Shown here: one piece after another, positions 11,187 through 22,839 of the stretch | Position numbering within the stretch: position 1 is the first letter of the stretch | How the letters are laid out: each line of letters starts with the position of its first letter | Source of the DNA: Bombyx mori | Lineage: Eukaryota > Arthropoda > Insecta > Lepidoptera > Bombycidae | Length of the DNA stretch: 64,000 nucleotides | NCBI RefSeq assembly: GCF_030269925.1 | Contig: NC_085118.1 | Coordinates: 17,357,001 to 17,421,000 of the forward strand | Direction of reading: 5' to 3' | The notes under the pieces: generated by a model | Database searches by the model: none | Told to the model about the DNA's origin: nothing | Seen by the model: the letters and a program-made list of their open reading frames with translations, nothing else | Translations under genes and position numbers: made by a program

Positions 11187-11193
11187 CAGTTTA
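11187..11193 (-). terminator. Poly(A) signal of the IR75-type gene
   Basis: TTTATT on the + strand (AATAAA on -) lies about 185 bp beyond the proposed IR stop codon. It sits only about 30-55 bp from the poly(A) signals of the oppositely oriented nicotinic-like gene, so the mature 3' ends should meet or overlap. Confidence 0.5.
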
Positions 11194-11374
11194 TTCCTTT
11201 TTTGACTTCACGAAGTATCTCTACACAGCACACAGCATGTACACAGCAACTTCTTGAGTAAATATATTATAGGTATTCGTTTTAATGAAATAAAATATTT
11301 TGTTTTTCGAACAATCTTATTTGTGCCCAAACAGTGAAATAAGTCACTTTCTACCCGCATTGCAAGTTATTTCA

Positions 11375-14300
11375 CTAATGTGGCCGAGACAGATTCCCGG
11401 GACACCTGGAGATGTGTTGGCATTGATTCTATCAACTTTACGACGAGATATGAAACGAAGGCCTTAATTGCATTACAATAATACGTAACGCACGATTAGT
11501 TTGCAATAGAAGTGAGCGGGAGCAAGTAAATCTCGAGCCCACAACACATAGTTACTAGTAGTACCGACTCAACATAGGAATAGAAGGAATTATATAGGCA
11601 CTAGAATCAGGAATATTTTGAAGAATGTTAAAAGTAGAAAGGTGTTTACCGGCTCTGGTAGCTCTCCGGCAGTCTCTCGATACGAGGAGTGAGCCTGACC
11701 GCACGCCCTTGCTGAGCAACCCTGGTGCGGACGAAAGGACTCCGCAGGTATTTGGATTAAGGCCTTAGCTCATATCTGGTATTTTATCAACATGTAGTTT
11801 TCATCAACTGGTGCCTCAAGATACAAAAGCCGCAGAGATTGAACCGGACACACGATTAGACCTTACCGACGCAAAACATTCCCTGTTCTGGAGTAGTGGT
11901 GATATACATTTTCTAGGATGAGTAAAACGACGGCAACAAGTCCTCCGGCTGCGAGCATCTGTTGATGAAACGGACTCTGTGAGTGAAGCGCTATAAGAGG
12001 GGACTACAAATTCCAGTTTTGTGTCGGAAAAAAGGTGGTATGCTTTGTGTCCCTGGTGCTATTTGCCAGCACACCTCTCGCATCTTTACACACGTGAGGT
12101 AGTGCAGTCACGCGCCACACCTGTAGGGCAGGCAGCATGTCGAGCAGCCGTACCGCCCGGAAGCCAACACCGCGACCTTCACAGCGCGGCCGGGCCGCCA
12201 GCCATATGGCGCGGACCCGCGACATCAGCCCCACCTCGCGCTGCCAACGCAACCTGCACACACACACACACACACACGTTCTTAGCTGTAACTAGTTGAT
12301 CTGTTGTCGTTCCTCACTTACAGCCTCTGGGCCTATGGAGTTCTTGGATCTTCGTGCATTTCCTGCTGTGTGTTCTCATCTCTCTGATGACCCGATTTGT
12401 TTTTTTTTATTGCTCTTGTAGGCCGACGAACATACGGCCCACCTGATGGTGAGTGGTTGCCGTCGCCCATGGACTTCAGCAATGCCAGGGGCAAAGTCAA
12501 GCCGCTGCCTACCGTAACTACCGATTGTACCACTCAACTACTCGTATAAACTCCAACTCTCGAAGTGAAATACTAGCACAGCGTACGATTCTCCATTAAA
12601 TACGTTGGGAATCTGTACAGGGGGCGTTCAAGTTCAGCTGTTACTCGCAATAAGAAGGTCTAATGTGGTGAGTTTGTGACTGGTAGCGACAGCGCACCTC
12701 GTGCCGAACAGCTCCCGGTATCCGGAGTGCTTCCTGAGCGGCACGGCCACCATCGGCAGCTTGAACGCTTCGATCTCCATCAGACCACACTTTTCGCTTT
12801 CGGTAAATGTCTTGCTGATGATTTCATACCCAGAACTGCGTTCCACCTGCAAGATTTTGTGAGCAACAAACAGAAACATGAAACGATTCTGTGGAGTATC
12901 GACAATTTGTGTACCTATATTTCTATAATAATGGAAACACGGAGACTTGCTTCGAGGTTTATTAGCACAAAACTATAAATGTAATACTTTCTAAGCTTGT
13001 TACTGCATTACGCAAAAATGTCCCATCGGATTTGGAAGAAAATTTGCAGTAAAATAGCTGGTGGTAGGACCTCATGTGAGTCCGCACGGGTAGGTACCAA
13101 CGCCCTGCCTATTTCTGCCGCGAAGCAGTAATGCGTTTCGGCTTGAAGGGTGGGACAGCCGTTGTAACTATACTGAGACCTTAGAACCTTTATCTCAGGG
13201 TGGGTGACGCATTTATGTTATAGAAGTCTGTGGGCTCCAGTAACCACCGAACACCAGGTGGGTTGTGAGCTCGTCCATTCATCTAAGCAAGCAATAAAAA
13301 AAATAGAAAAAATTACCGTCTTGATAAAATATTTTTTTAAACATAAAATATTTTTCATCGCGACGTATGACATAAAAGTGTGAAGTAAACATTCTTAGAT
13401 GGTTACAACATAATAGACTTCAGCTGCCATCACTACAGGACAGCAGGTTACGCCGTGAACTGATGAGTCGGCCAGCCGGTGTGGAGAAGTAAATATATAT
13501 GTTTTGATTTATTAAAAAAGTATAAAGTATATAGTTACATAACTAAATGCCTTATTAATCAGCAACACTATTTAATTAATCTCAAATGACCTGAAAAGCG
13601 AAGAGTCCAGTCCTCATGCGTTCGACTCCTTCCACCACGGACATGTAGACGCGCTCGCCCAGCGGAGCCACCTTGCGATGGAACAGACGGAGGATGCTGG
13701 GGTCCGTGCTCTCCTGAGTGAAGAACAACTCGTAGGGGTTCAGAATGCCCTTACATAAAAGATATTATCCTAATAGGGGTGTTCCTACGGACCATGCTGT
13801 TAAGTAATTAGACTTGAAGCCCAGACGGTAAACAGAAGGGTTGTGCTCCGACCGCCCACGAAGTCGGATGGACGTCTTCTCAGTCATGCCAAGAACACTT
13901 TTTAACGCCGAATACACGCAGTTTCGTTATTTCGTTCTTAGGATCTCGACCTCTACAGTCTAGGCCATAATTGTTAGATCGGGAATTAAAATAAATCTTA
14001 ACTCAGTCACAAAGAAAATCACCAAAACCTCAGAAGTAATTACAATCCGCAATTTTGAGTATTAAAATGTAATGTTTTAACATTTCAAAGTCATGGATAT
14101 CCGACATTATATCTCTAATTGTGAAAAATATAATAGATCAAACATACTTGAACAGGAAGTAATAATATACAACAGTATAGCGGTCGAGGCGGGAGCGCCG
14201 CGGCGCAGCACATGAGGGTCGGTATTAAACCTCATGTCTCAAGCTCAACATTCTTCGACATCATTAATTATACAAAAGCTTACGCACACAAATTTAAGTT

Positions 14301-17300
14301 GAATCTGCGATCACTCACAGCGTAGTAAACCTTCTTATAGGTGGTCTCCTGAATGCCCACGTCCATGTGGGAGTCAGCGAGGTCGGCCACCGTCCTCACC
14401 GCGGCGCTGGGGGTCTGCAGGATGGCCACGATCTTCGCGGAGTACGCAGTGAATGTGAATAATGACGTCAGCAGAGTTAGGAACATTATCATGCGGATTG
14501 ATGACAGCTTCGGCATGATGTAGAACCCTGGGAAGTGTTGAGATAATGTTTTTAATTTGGTTTCTTTTCGAATTCAGACCAGCTACCAAATCATATTCAT
14601 ATCACAACGTCAGTGTCGCAACCTCCCCTAATCAGAGGCTAATTCTAAATTAATCGAAGAAAGTTGAAGTCGTCGAGGCTTAAAGGATAAGACGTCCGGT
14701 GCATTCGTATCTAACGATGCATCGGTGTTCGAGTCCCGCAGGCGGGTACCAATTTTTCTAATGAAATACGTACTTAACAAGTGTTCACGATTGATTTCCA
14801 CGGTGAAGGAATAACATTGTGTAATAAAAATCAAACCCATAAAATTATAATTTACGTAATTACTGGCGGTAAGACCTCTTGTGAGTCCGCACGGGTAGGT
14901 ACCACCACCCCGCCTATTTCTGCCGTGAAGCAGTAATGCGTTTCGGTTTGAAGGGTGGCGTAGCCGTTGTAACTATACTGAGACCTAAGAACTTATATCT
15001 CAGGGTGGGTGGCGCATTTACGTTGTAGATGTCTATGGGCTCCAGTAACCACTTAACACCAGGTGGGCTGTGAGCTCGTCTACCCATCTAAGCAATAAAA
15101 AAAAGGAAGAAAAAAAGATGACCTTGTTGACAAACAGTTCCGATGGAGAATACAAATATTTCGGGGAGGGTCAGCAGCTGCAGGGTAGGGTCCGCAGCGA
15201 CAAGTCGGCAGGACAGGACGGCCAGCAGCACCGCGCTGCCGCAGAGCAGGGCGGCGGCGCAGCACCACACCCCGCGACTCAGTGGCAACAGGAATATGTT
15301 GGACACCGACGACTGCGCCGGGGCTCGGAACATGAACGCGTTACTGGAACACATTCATTAAGGGACATCACACATATGTAAAACAAAAGCCGGTCACTTT
15401 TCCAGGAGCATATTAGATAAATTTTTTATTGCTTAGATGGGTGGACGAGCTCACAGCCCATCTGGTGTTAAGTGGTTACTGGAGCTCATAGACATCTACA
15501 ACGTAAATGCGCCACTCACTTTGAGTTATAAGTTCTAAGGTCTCAAATGTAGTTTCAACGGCTGCCCCACCCTTCAAACCGAAACGCATTACTGCTTCAC
15601 GGCAGAAATAGGCAGAGTGGTGGTACCTGCGCGCGTGGACTCACAAGAGGTCCTACCACCAGTAATTAGATGGCTTAGAATGAGGGTCCATCGAGATAGG
15701 GCTCTGATCAAATCATAAACGACGGCAGAAACAGCATTGTGCCGCGGATCTAAGCAGACTTACAGCAGCGCTACAGTCTCGGAGCTAAAGTGCAGCACCC
15801 TCCAGCGGTCGGACCTCATGAACATGGAGGCCACTCCGAGCTCCGCCCGGCCGCGCTGCAGCAGCCCGACCGTGCCCGTGAATGACCCATTCAACTCCAC
15901 GCCGTACTCGTCCACTTGCTTGAGATTAAACCTAAACGTGAAGCAAAATCAGTATTTCATTAAGTTGGTTTGAGCCGCAAACTTTTAACTTTATATAATA
16001 CAAGCTGCACCCGTCCGCTTCGCTGGGCATTTAAAAATAACATTATTATTTCTCACACCCCAAAAAAGATTCTCATCGTTAACGCCCCCACAACTGGTGT
16101 AGCGAGTCCAACACTCATATAAATATAAGCCTATCCATTAAGTACATGCATTTTCTACATGAATACCAAGTTTCAAGTCAATCAGATGCATGGTTCAGTA
16201 GTTATAACGGAACATCCGTAAAAACCACTGTAGATTTTTAAATTAGTATAGATGACTGTCTCTGTAGTAGCTGTTTGTTGCTACGTTGTCTGCTGGCTGA
16301 GATGCGAGTTACGAATTTATTGATAGGAAGAGAAGAGAGGGCGGTATAGAGTTCCTTAGATCAACAGGCATCAAAAATAAAAGGTTAAATTAAAAAATAT
16401 ATTAAAAAGCACCTCATTACCAATGCGTGTTTTTTATACTATTGTGTGTTTGCAATTTTATTCTATAACGATGATAGTTAACATAGTAAACAAGAATGGG
16501 CTTTTACTGCATCATATTAGTGAAAACATATTATTAAGTCGTTCTATGATTCTTTCATAATCTAACCATTTCACTCAACGCATCACCAGTTCTATGACCA
16601 CCGCGCGTGTAGCGTAGCATGTAGTGGGAATTAGGGTTCGATTCTGGTGGAGGTATAATTATTATTTATTTATTTATTGCATAGACGGTTAGACGAGCTC
16701 CCAGCCCATCTGGTGTTAAGTGGTTACCGGTTAGACATATGCCACGTAAATGCCGTCACCCACCTTGAGATATGAGTTCTAAGGTCTAACGCTGCCCCAC
16801 CCTTCAAACCGAAACGCATTTTTTTTTTTTTTTTTATTGCTTAGATGGATGGACGAGCTCACAGCCCACCTGGTGTTAAGTGGTTACTGGAGCCCATAGA
16901 CATCTACAACGTAAATGCGCCACCCACCTCGAGATATAAGTTCTAAGATCTCAGGTATAGTTACAACGGCTACCCCACCCTTCGAACCGAAACGCATTAC
17001 TGCTTCACGGCGGAAATAGGCGGGGTGGTGGTACCTACCCGTGCGGACTCACAAGAGGTCCTACCACCAGTGATTACGCAAATTATAATTTTGCGGGTTT
17101 GATTTTTATTACACGATGTTATTCCTTCACCGTGGAAGTCAATCGTGAACATTTGTTGAGTACGTATTTCATTAGAAAAATTGGTACCCGCCTGCGGGAT
17201 TCGAACACCGGTGCATCGCTTCAACACGAATGCACCGGACGTCTTATCCGTTAGGCCACGACGACTTCTGACGACGCATTACTGCTTCACGGCAGAAATA

Positions 17301-20300
17301 GCCAGCGCAGCGGTACACCTACCCTTGCGGACTCACAAGACGTCCTACCACCCATGGCATGGGGCACGGCTATCATATCCAAGGAAGGCAGCAGGTGCGT
17401 ACACGCCTAGTACGTGGCGTAAGACGCTACCGTGTTCCAAGAGGCCGGACCGTCAATGAAACTATTTTATTAAATGATCATCATGCCAGCGGTCATCGCG
17501 CCTAGTTTCAAATCGATCTGACATTTTGAAGGGGGTGAAAATCATGTTCAAAGATTGCTAATGAAAACGTGTTGAAAAATCGATTAAATAAGCATTTATT
17601 AATAATGTGAGCCTAAGGAAGCCTGTTCGCAAAGTAGGTGTGGATAGAATATTCTCATATTTGTCAGGCGCTAGCAGCAAAACTGGCCTATCGTGGTCTG
17701 CCCTGGGGTTCACTCAATTGGTTTCATTCCTTTATATAATATAATAGTTTGACTGTGTAAACGAATATTTGGGTTATTTCAAGCGGTACAGAGCCTGTTT
17801 ATAATTTTGTTTTTCATCTGCGAGATTTCGCTTTATTGTGTTTTCTTTGTTTTACGAGCCATGAAAAATATTTTTACAAACTGAACATTGTTGTTATTAT
17901 TACTTTATATATTACATTATTATTACGTTTACATAAAAAATATATAATGTACAAAAATGACGTGACAATGGTGATTAGAATGCTACTACTGTCCAAAATG
18001 TGCAAACAACTATGACGCCCGCACACAGTTTTCCCATTAGGTATCCATTCATTAAATCTAATCACGCATTTGTTGACTCAAAAAAATTTAAAAAATGACA
18101 CGAGAATCATCTCTATTTTATTAAGACTTACAATTTTATATGAACAAATAATCTTAAACGTTTAAGAATAGAGATGATACCTTAGGTGAGTGAGTGGGTG
18201 CTCACCGGAAACGCAAGTCTTCTGCACAGAGCATCAGCATCGGGTACGTCAGTTTCGGAAAAGTGTCGATCTGTCTGTTGGAGAGGTCCGACCAGCCTTT
18301 GAAGTACTGCGGCTGTGAGACCTACGGCCAGGGGGAACTGTTCAGTACTGCGCACTCCAATAATGCTTCTTACGTGAATATCCCACTTATGTGGGAGCCA
18401 CAGCTATCACGTCATGCTAATTCTTTGTGCAAAATACGTACCGGCCTTCTGGTCTCCCGAGGCCTCAAATAGTTTTTTTAAGGTCCTTCAAAAAACTTTT
18501 AGCAGATGGGCCCCAGGGGCCCAAAATTTCTACCCCAAACGAAACAAAAATGAAATCTTTAGAGAGATTTTCATATTTCCGCCGTTTGAGGCCTTCAGCC
18601 GTTGAAGCAGCGCTGCCAGCGTTAGAATTAGTCCCAGGAAGATGTGTCGGTGCCATGGTAATGCTTAATGTAATGCCAGCGTGGAAATGCTGCCAGCCTT
18701 CTGGGAACGCTGCCCACTGGCGGTGAGCTAACGCAGATTTTCTATTTATAAGTAGCTTTACCTAAATAATTATTATTTTTATTCATTTATTAATAGTATG
18801 TCTTTTATTTAAATATTTTTAAATTGATCTGTTTACGATAAAATAAAGTAAGTATTAATCACGTCATTGAAAAATATTGTATATATTTATATATTTAAAT
18901 ATAAGCATAATGTATTCTGTCTGCATGAGGCGAAGTAGCCACTGTCGGTCGTGGAGATCAGCAATGCCCGGAGCACAGCCAAGCCGCCGCCTTCTACTAA
19001 AGTTAAAGTTAAGTAGTTTTTTTTTTAACTTACATACTTAAATATTTTTGTCGTACCTATATGCTTTGTTACTATTGTTCATTTCTGTTTAGAAAATTAT
19101 CTTTCTTTATTCATGTAACAGTTCTTAGGTACAGAGTTACCTGAAAAGAATCTCGCTAACCTATAAGACCACCATTTACGTTAATAATTTTTGGCCACGT
19201 AGGTCCAGTGGTTGCTCACGAGGTTCGGGTTTGATCCCTGGCCAATTTTTGTGTAACACATTTGGTTTACGAGGTGCAATTTTGGTTTTTGTTTTGTTGT
19301 CGTGTGTTGGCCTTTGAATGTGCGAAGTCTAGTCGTTCAATTATTTTAATATTATATTTTATTTCAATAGATGTAAAAGATGACTAATTATGAGACTTAC
19401 AATGACAACAGCGTTTATGGTTAAGTTATTTAAATGCCTCCTCCTGGTAGCTGCTGTCGGTATTGTGCTCCACACAGCGTCCAGATCCTCAATAGTGCTA
19501 TTAACAGATAAGCCCAAGTCCATCACGACATAGGGTTGGTGTTCGTTGAGTCTATGAATATCGAGTATGTCGTCTGCAGCGCACCAGGTGACGTCCGCGT
19601 CAGGGAGTACAGCCGCGTCCGATAGAATCTTCTGGATTGTTTCCAACTTGTACGTAGAGTTATGAATGAGAAGCCACGTGTAGCGGTGAATAAATGCCCG
19701 GTTTTTAGATGCCTAAAATGTTTTTGATTTATTTTACAGATTTATCAGCGTAAACGAGCAGACCAGCTCGCGTTCTATCTGATATTAAGCGATCATAGGA
19801 ATTACTAGATATAACAACGTGGATTTCGCAACTGCCACGTGGCATCTAAGTTTGAAGTTATAATAGATGGAGACTGTTTGTTCAGTCTTTAACGGGACGC
19901 GTGACTACTTTTCAACAGAAACAAGCAGGGTGGTGGTAGCGACCCGCGCACGCTTACCAGTAAACGGCTTCACGATGTAGTCTGACTCAGCTAATGGCAG
20001 GTTCCTAAATGACGGCAACTTACTATTTCTACGGACAGAAGATGAGGTAGTTGCGTTCATCTATCTCACGAAACGGGACGCTGTGTGTCTGCATTACGTA
20101 CCTTTTCAAGGATAAGTTTAGAGTTAGGGCAGTTCAAGTCCAAAACAACTCCTTCTCGGCGGAAGTCGTACGCCGGTAGCTCCGGTGCATTAGCGAAGTT
20201 ATTCTGAATGTTAACTCTGAGGGAACCGTCTCGAGCAACCCTTGAAAACTGCAACAGGTAACCTGGTGTAACGGAATATCTAATTAACTAATGTTAAGAT

Positions 20301-21473
20301 TCTGCAATTTGTTGAAGAATTTAAATTGGAGATTTGTAGATTTTTATTAAATAGTGTATGCTAGCATTCTTAAAAAGAATCTACATTCTGCATATAAAAA
20401 TGCGTCCAATGGTTCCGAAGATACACGAAAACAACCAGAGAGAGAGACAATTTTATGTTTGGAGCGATGTGTCGCTGATTTATGTTCATTATCATAAACT
20501 CATCATTATCGGATAAATGGAGGGGTAGCGTGCTAGAGGACGAACGCCAGCTAGATGGGTGGACCAACTCAAGGAGATGACTGGAAGCCATTATACGGGG
20601 AGCGGTGTATATAGCGCAGAACCGGACCGAGTTTAGAAGATTGACATACAGTCACGATCCTCACTCAGCATTGAGGGAACGGCCAGAAAGAAGAAGACTC
20701 TTGTTTGGCTATGTACCCTTTTTCTATTTTTAATATTTGTCTCAAATGCACAATCACGCTCTATAGAAGTCGACTTTGTTTCTTAAGATGAGCCAATTAC
20801 GTTACGATGTCCTTGGACTCAGTGATGGATTTACACTAATGGCAGTCGGGGCAAGTGCTCAAAGCGACAATTTTTTGTAGGCGGCAACATTAAAAGTGAT
20901 TTTTTTTTTCCAAATTCATAATTTTCTTTTTAATTGATAATTCAAGAAATTCAATTCATCCATTATTTGCAAATTATAATTTTTGCACTTTTGGTAAAAA
21001 TTAATTATCAAAATGATTTAATCAATTTATTTCCTTGGAGATTTAAAATAATAATCGATTTTCCTATTGTCTGGAATTAAAGAAATTTAATAACGTTTTT
21101 TTTTTTTATGTAATATTATTATGAGTCACCCTTTGTGCCAAATTTATAATTGTTCGAAAAATAAACAAGTATTTATTTATGTTTTTGGAATATATAAGAA
21201 TTTCTGCAATAAATTAGTTACATTTTTTTTTTAAATAAATGCCGCCAGTATTGTGGCGGATTGTTTTCCCGTGCCCAGGAGGGGCATTAAGTTTAATTAA
21301 GCCCGGCCCTGCCTGGACTGGTTCGGTAGGTTATCGTCTCAAGTTTTAGAACAATCTTGTAATTTGTTAAAAGTACCTGGACTCCAGCACAAAAACGCAG
21401 TAACATATCCTAGCTTCTTGGACACAAAGAACCTAAATATAAAATTAGGTAATTCTTTTATGATCAAACTCAT
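11375..21473 (-). CDS. Ionotropic receptor, IR75 type (divergent ionotropic glutamate receptor family)
   Basis: Exons in transcript order: 21473-21377, 20262-20102, 19712-19401, 18312-18206, 15931-15764, 15343-15123, 14527-14319, 13713-13591, 12846-12698, 12253-12121, 11958-11867, 11721-11650 and, tentatively, 11405-11375. All phases agree, giving about 624 residues, normal for IR75 proteins. The N-terminal half carries the IR75-like string FRREGVVLDLNCPN. The S1 half of the ligand-binding domain includes Arg268 (aligned to the glutamate-binding Arg of iGluRs). TM1 is about 307-329, the pore loop ends SIGTVCQQG, and TM2 precedes FTAYSAKIVA. The S2 half has Thr428 and Glu468 at the other ligand positions, and TM3 is AAGGLVAVVLLILEN. 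IR75 receptors usually detect acids or amines in sensory dendrites with IR8a. The ligand is unknown here. Start: first in-frame ATG after a stop. The last exon is the least certain. Confidence 0.92.
12256..12281 (-). repeat. (CA)n microsatellite at an IR splice acceptor
   Basis: An uninterrupted CA run on the + strand reads as (GT)n on the gene strand and abuts the exon 10 acceptor at 12254. The GT repeat takes the place of the usual polypyrimidine tract. Confidence 0.85.
12399..12520 (-). mobile_element. LINE family A 3' end in an IR intron
   Basis: It reads + as a T-run, 'attgctcttgtaggc', 'acggcccacctgatggtgag', 'cccatggacttcagcaatgc' and 'aagccgctgcctaccg', the reverse complement of the family A 3' end. 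It lies in the intron between IR exons 9 and 10, in the sense orientation of that gene. Confidence 0.9.
13059..13302 (+). mobile_element. Bm1-type SINE, head-less, in an IR intron
   Basis: It matches the SINE body from 'ggtggtaggacctcatgtga' to 'caataaaaaaaat'. It is antisense to the IR gene, between exons 8 and 9. Confidence 0.92.
14666..15107 (+). mobile_element. Full-length Bm1-type SINE
   Basis: An intact copy of about 440 bp. The tRNA-like head has an A-box-like 'taaaggataagacgtcc' and a B-box-like 'ggtgttcgagtcccgc'. The linker is 'gaaatacgtacttaaca' and 'gattgatttccacggtg'. The common body starts 'tggcggtaagacctcttgtg', and the A-rich tail follows 'taagcaataaaaaaaa'. It lies in IR intron 6, antisense to the gene, ending about 15 bp from the exon 6 donor. 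It served as my reference for the other copies. Confidence 0.93.
15423..15662 (-). mobile_element. Bm1-type SINE, head-less, in IR intron 5
   Basis: Reverse complement of the SINE body, from a T-run with 'attgcttagatgggtggac' to 'ggtcctaccacca'. It is in the sense orientation relative to the IR gene. Confidence 0.93.
15985..16252 (-). mobile_element. Helitron-like/MITE repeat
   Basis: Reverse-complement reading starts 'atactaatttaaaaatctac', passes 'ggatgttccgttataactac' and ends near 'cccagcgaagcggacgggtg'. This 'tatactaat ... gcgaagcggacggg' layout is a widespread lepidopteran non-autonomous element type. A fragment with the same start ('ccactgtagatttatatatt') is at 51485. It has no coding capacity. 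Confidence 0.6.
16663..17352 (-). mobile_element. Outer Bm1-type SINE split by another SINE
   Basis: The first part, 16663-16820, carries the body's 3' half, ending '...ccgaaacgcatt'. The second part, 17274-17352, resumes 'acgcattactgcttcacggc' and ends '...gtcctaccaccc'. The gap is filled exactly by the SINE at 16821-17273. The copy lies in IR intron 4. Confidence 0.88.
16821..17273 (-). mobile_element. Inner full-length Bm1-type SINE with target-site duplication
   Basis: A complete copy on the minus strand, from the poly(T) start (tail) through the common body to the tRNA-like head that ends '...aggccacgacgacttc'. The heptamer ACGCATT at 16814-16820 and again at 17274-17280 is the target-site duplication. 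It lies inside the older SINE. Confidence 0.93.
18905..19000 (-). mobile_element. LINE family A 3' end, degenerate fragment
   Basis: Readable landmarks are 'gtggagatcagcaatgccc' and 'cagccaagccgccgccttct', corresponding to the reverse complement of the family A terminus. It lies in the intron between IR exons 3 and 4. Confidence 0.6.
19725..19960 (-). mobile_element. Degenerate Bm1-type SINE in IR intron 2
   Basis: Traces such as 'gagcagaccagctcgcgttc', 'gatattaagcgatcatagg' and 'agcagggtggtggtagcgacc' follow the order of a minus-strand SINE. It is heavily mutated. Confidence 0.55.
20520..20705 (+). mobile_element. LINE C-terminal fragment in IR intron 1
   Basis: The + strand contains pieces reading as the C-terminal LINE signature (for example LDGWTNSRR, then AQNRTEFRRLTYSHDPHSAL), with stops and frame shifts. 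This resembles RT tails of RTE/R1-type elements. It is antisense to the IR gene. Confidence 0.5.
20706..21376. other. Intron 1 of the IR75-type gene, no further features
   Basis: AT-rich intronic DNA with long T-runs near 20900 and 21095. The sequence around 21240-21320 is GC-richer and repeat-like, but I cannot name it. Confidence 0.4.
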
Positions 21474-22454
21474 GACGGCGGAGCTGTTCTCTGCACTGGC
21501 TTTGATTTATTGGTTTCAGCGTTTATGTCGTCTTTAAGGGGGAGTTTATCACTTTATATTGTACTATAAATTATATTATAAAACATTGTAAAAACAACGT
21601 TGCTGCAGTGTCATCCGTTAAGTCACGGTGAAAATAATTAATAGGTTAAACGCTACACAGGCCTACAGACACATAGCGGCGATGGTGGATGATGATCGCT
21701 TGCCATTAGGTGGATCATGAGCTCGAGGGCTTCCGATGTTATGGAATAACATCAAACTGTGCGTTTATAGTATTCCGAGCCGGGTGTTTATATAAATAAT
21801 GTGAATTAATGCACTGTAGTGTTCACTATTAATAGATGCTGCTAATGTTGTTACTCTCTTTGATCCACAACGTAGAACAAGTCAACACATTTGACACGTT
21901 GAGTGTTTCAACAGATTTCTAAATAAAATAAAGACAAGGTTATCAATTTGGGGCGTGTATTTTTATTAGCTTCAATTCACTGAAGCGTGTGAATACATTA
22001 AATAATTGGAACACGATACTGCTGTGCGAATTCGTTACGGCAATGGAAGTGAAACAAAGCCACTTAAGAGACATTTTACCACAACATATTCTGTACATAT
22101 TATTCTGTGGTCTTTTACAAAGTGGATCCACGTATTCCCAAGATGCGCGGTTCGTACCGTAATCATTCATTTAAGCCATGTACGAGTATGTCACCTAAGA
22201 CGTAATTGTGTGGATTCTATAAAGTATGATGATTCGTCAGGTTTGGAACGGACAACCTACTACTGTATAAAGTGGTAACTACGTTTTAAAAGACTCGTTT
22301 AGGCCCGTTGCGGTGGCGACGCCGTTCCGGTCTCTCATCGGCCTTTTATATTTGTGCAATCTATGCTAATTCCTACGGTTGTTTTTCGCAATACTTAAGT
22401 GTGCACTGTATACACAGAGCACTGAGCAATAAGCATCAGTAGGTGCTCTCTGAG
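21474..22454. other. IR75-type gene upstream region
   Basis: This is upstream of the IR start codon on the minus strand and should contain its promoter. I see no convincing TATA box or initiator. A repeat-like stretch at 21660-21735, reading 'ggcgatggtggatgatgatc', is probably LINE 3' debris. The remainder is unremarkable AT-rich DNA. Confidence 0.4.
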
Positions 22455-22575
22455 TATTTTTTTAATGCCCTTGTTGGCAGGCGAGCATACGGCCCACTTG
22501 ATGGTGAGTGGTTACCGACGCCCATGGACTTCAGCAATGCCAAGGGCAGAACCAAGCCGCTGCCTACCGTCAATC
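22455..22575 (-). mobile_element. LINE family A 3' end
   Basis: It reads + 'atgcccttgttggcaggcga', 'acggcccacttgatggtgag', 'cccatggacttcagcaatgc' and 'aagccgctgcctaccg', the reverse complement of the family A terminus. Confidence 0.9.
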
Positions 22576-22839
22576 AATCATCCGTTATCCAAGGTTTCTT
22601 GAAATGTTCGTGTGAACTGCCCATTTCGTTGCGCTACATCAGTACTAACATAACCTCATACAATGAAATGAACGAACAAAACATTTTTTCAAAAGGTAAA
22701 GAAGTTTATAAACAGACAAACGTTGACTCTGGATGTTTTGATTTTTTTTATTGCACCCACAGTAATGAGATTTAGTAGCCGTTAATTGGTCTACTAAGTA
22801 AGGTCTGCAAAGATTATCTTAATTTTTAGAAGAGAGGGA

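Noticed and set aside
12021..12299. Plus-strand frame ending in a Thr-His repeat
   Set aside because: Antisense of IR exon 10 running into the (CA)n microsatellite.
14666..14760. tRNA-gene-like sequence with A-box and B-box
   Set aside because: It is the tRNA-derived head of a Bm1-type SINE; the same head is at 17180-17273, 34290-34380, 50600-50686, 52562 and 60130, with no tRNA cloverleaf or anticodon arm retained.
18490..18740. GC-richer block between IR exons with possible exon-like frame
   Set aside because: It has no acceptor/donor pair compatible with the IR phases and the palindromic 'gggccccaggggccc' looks repeat-derived; I could not name it.
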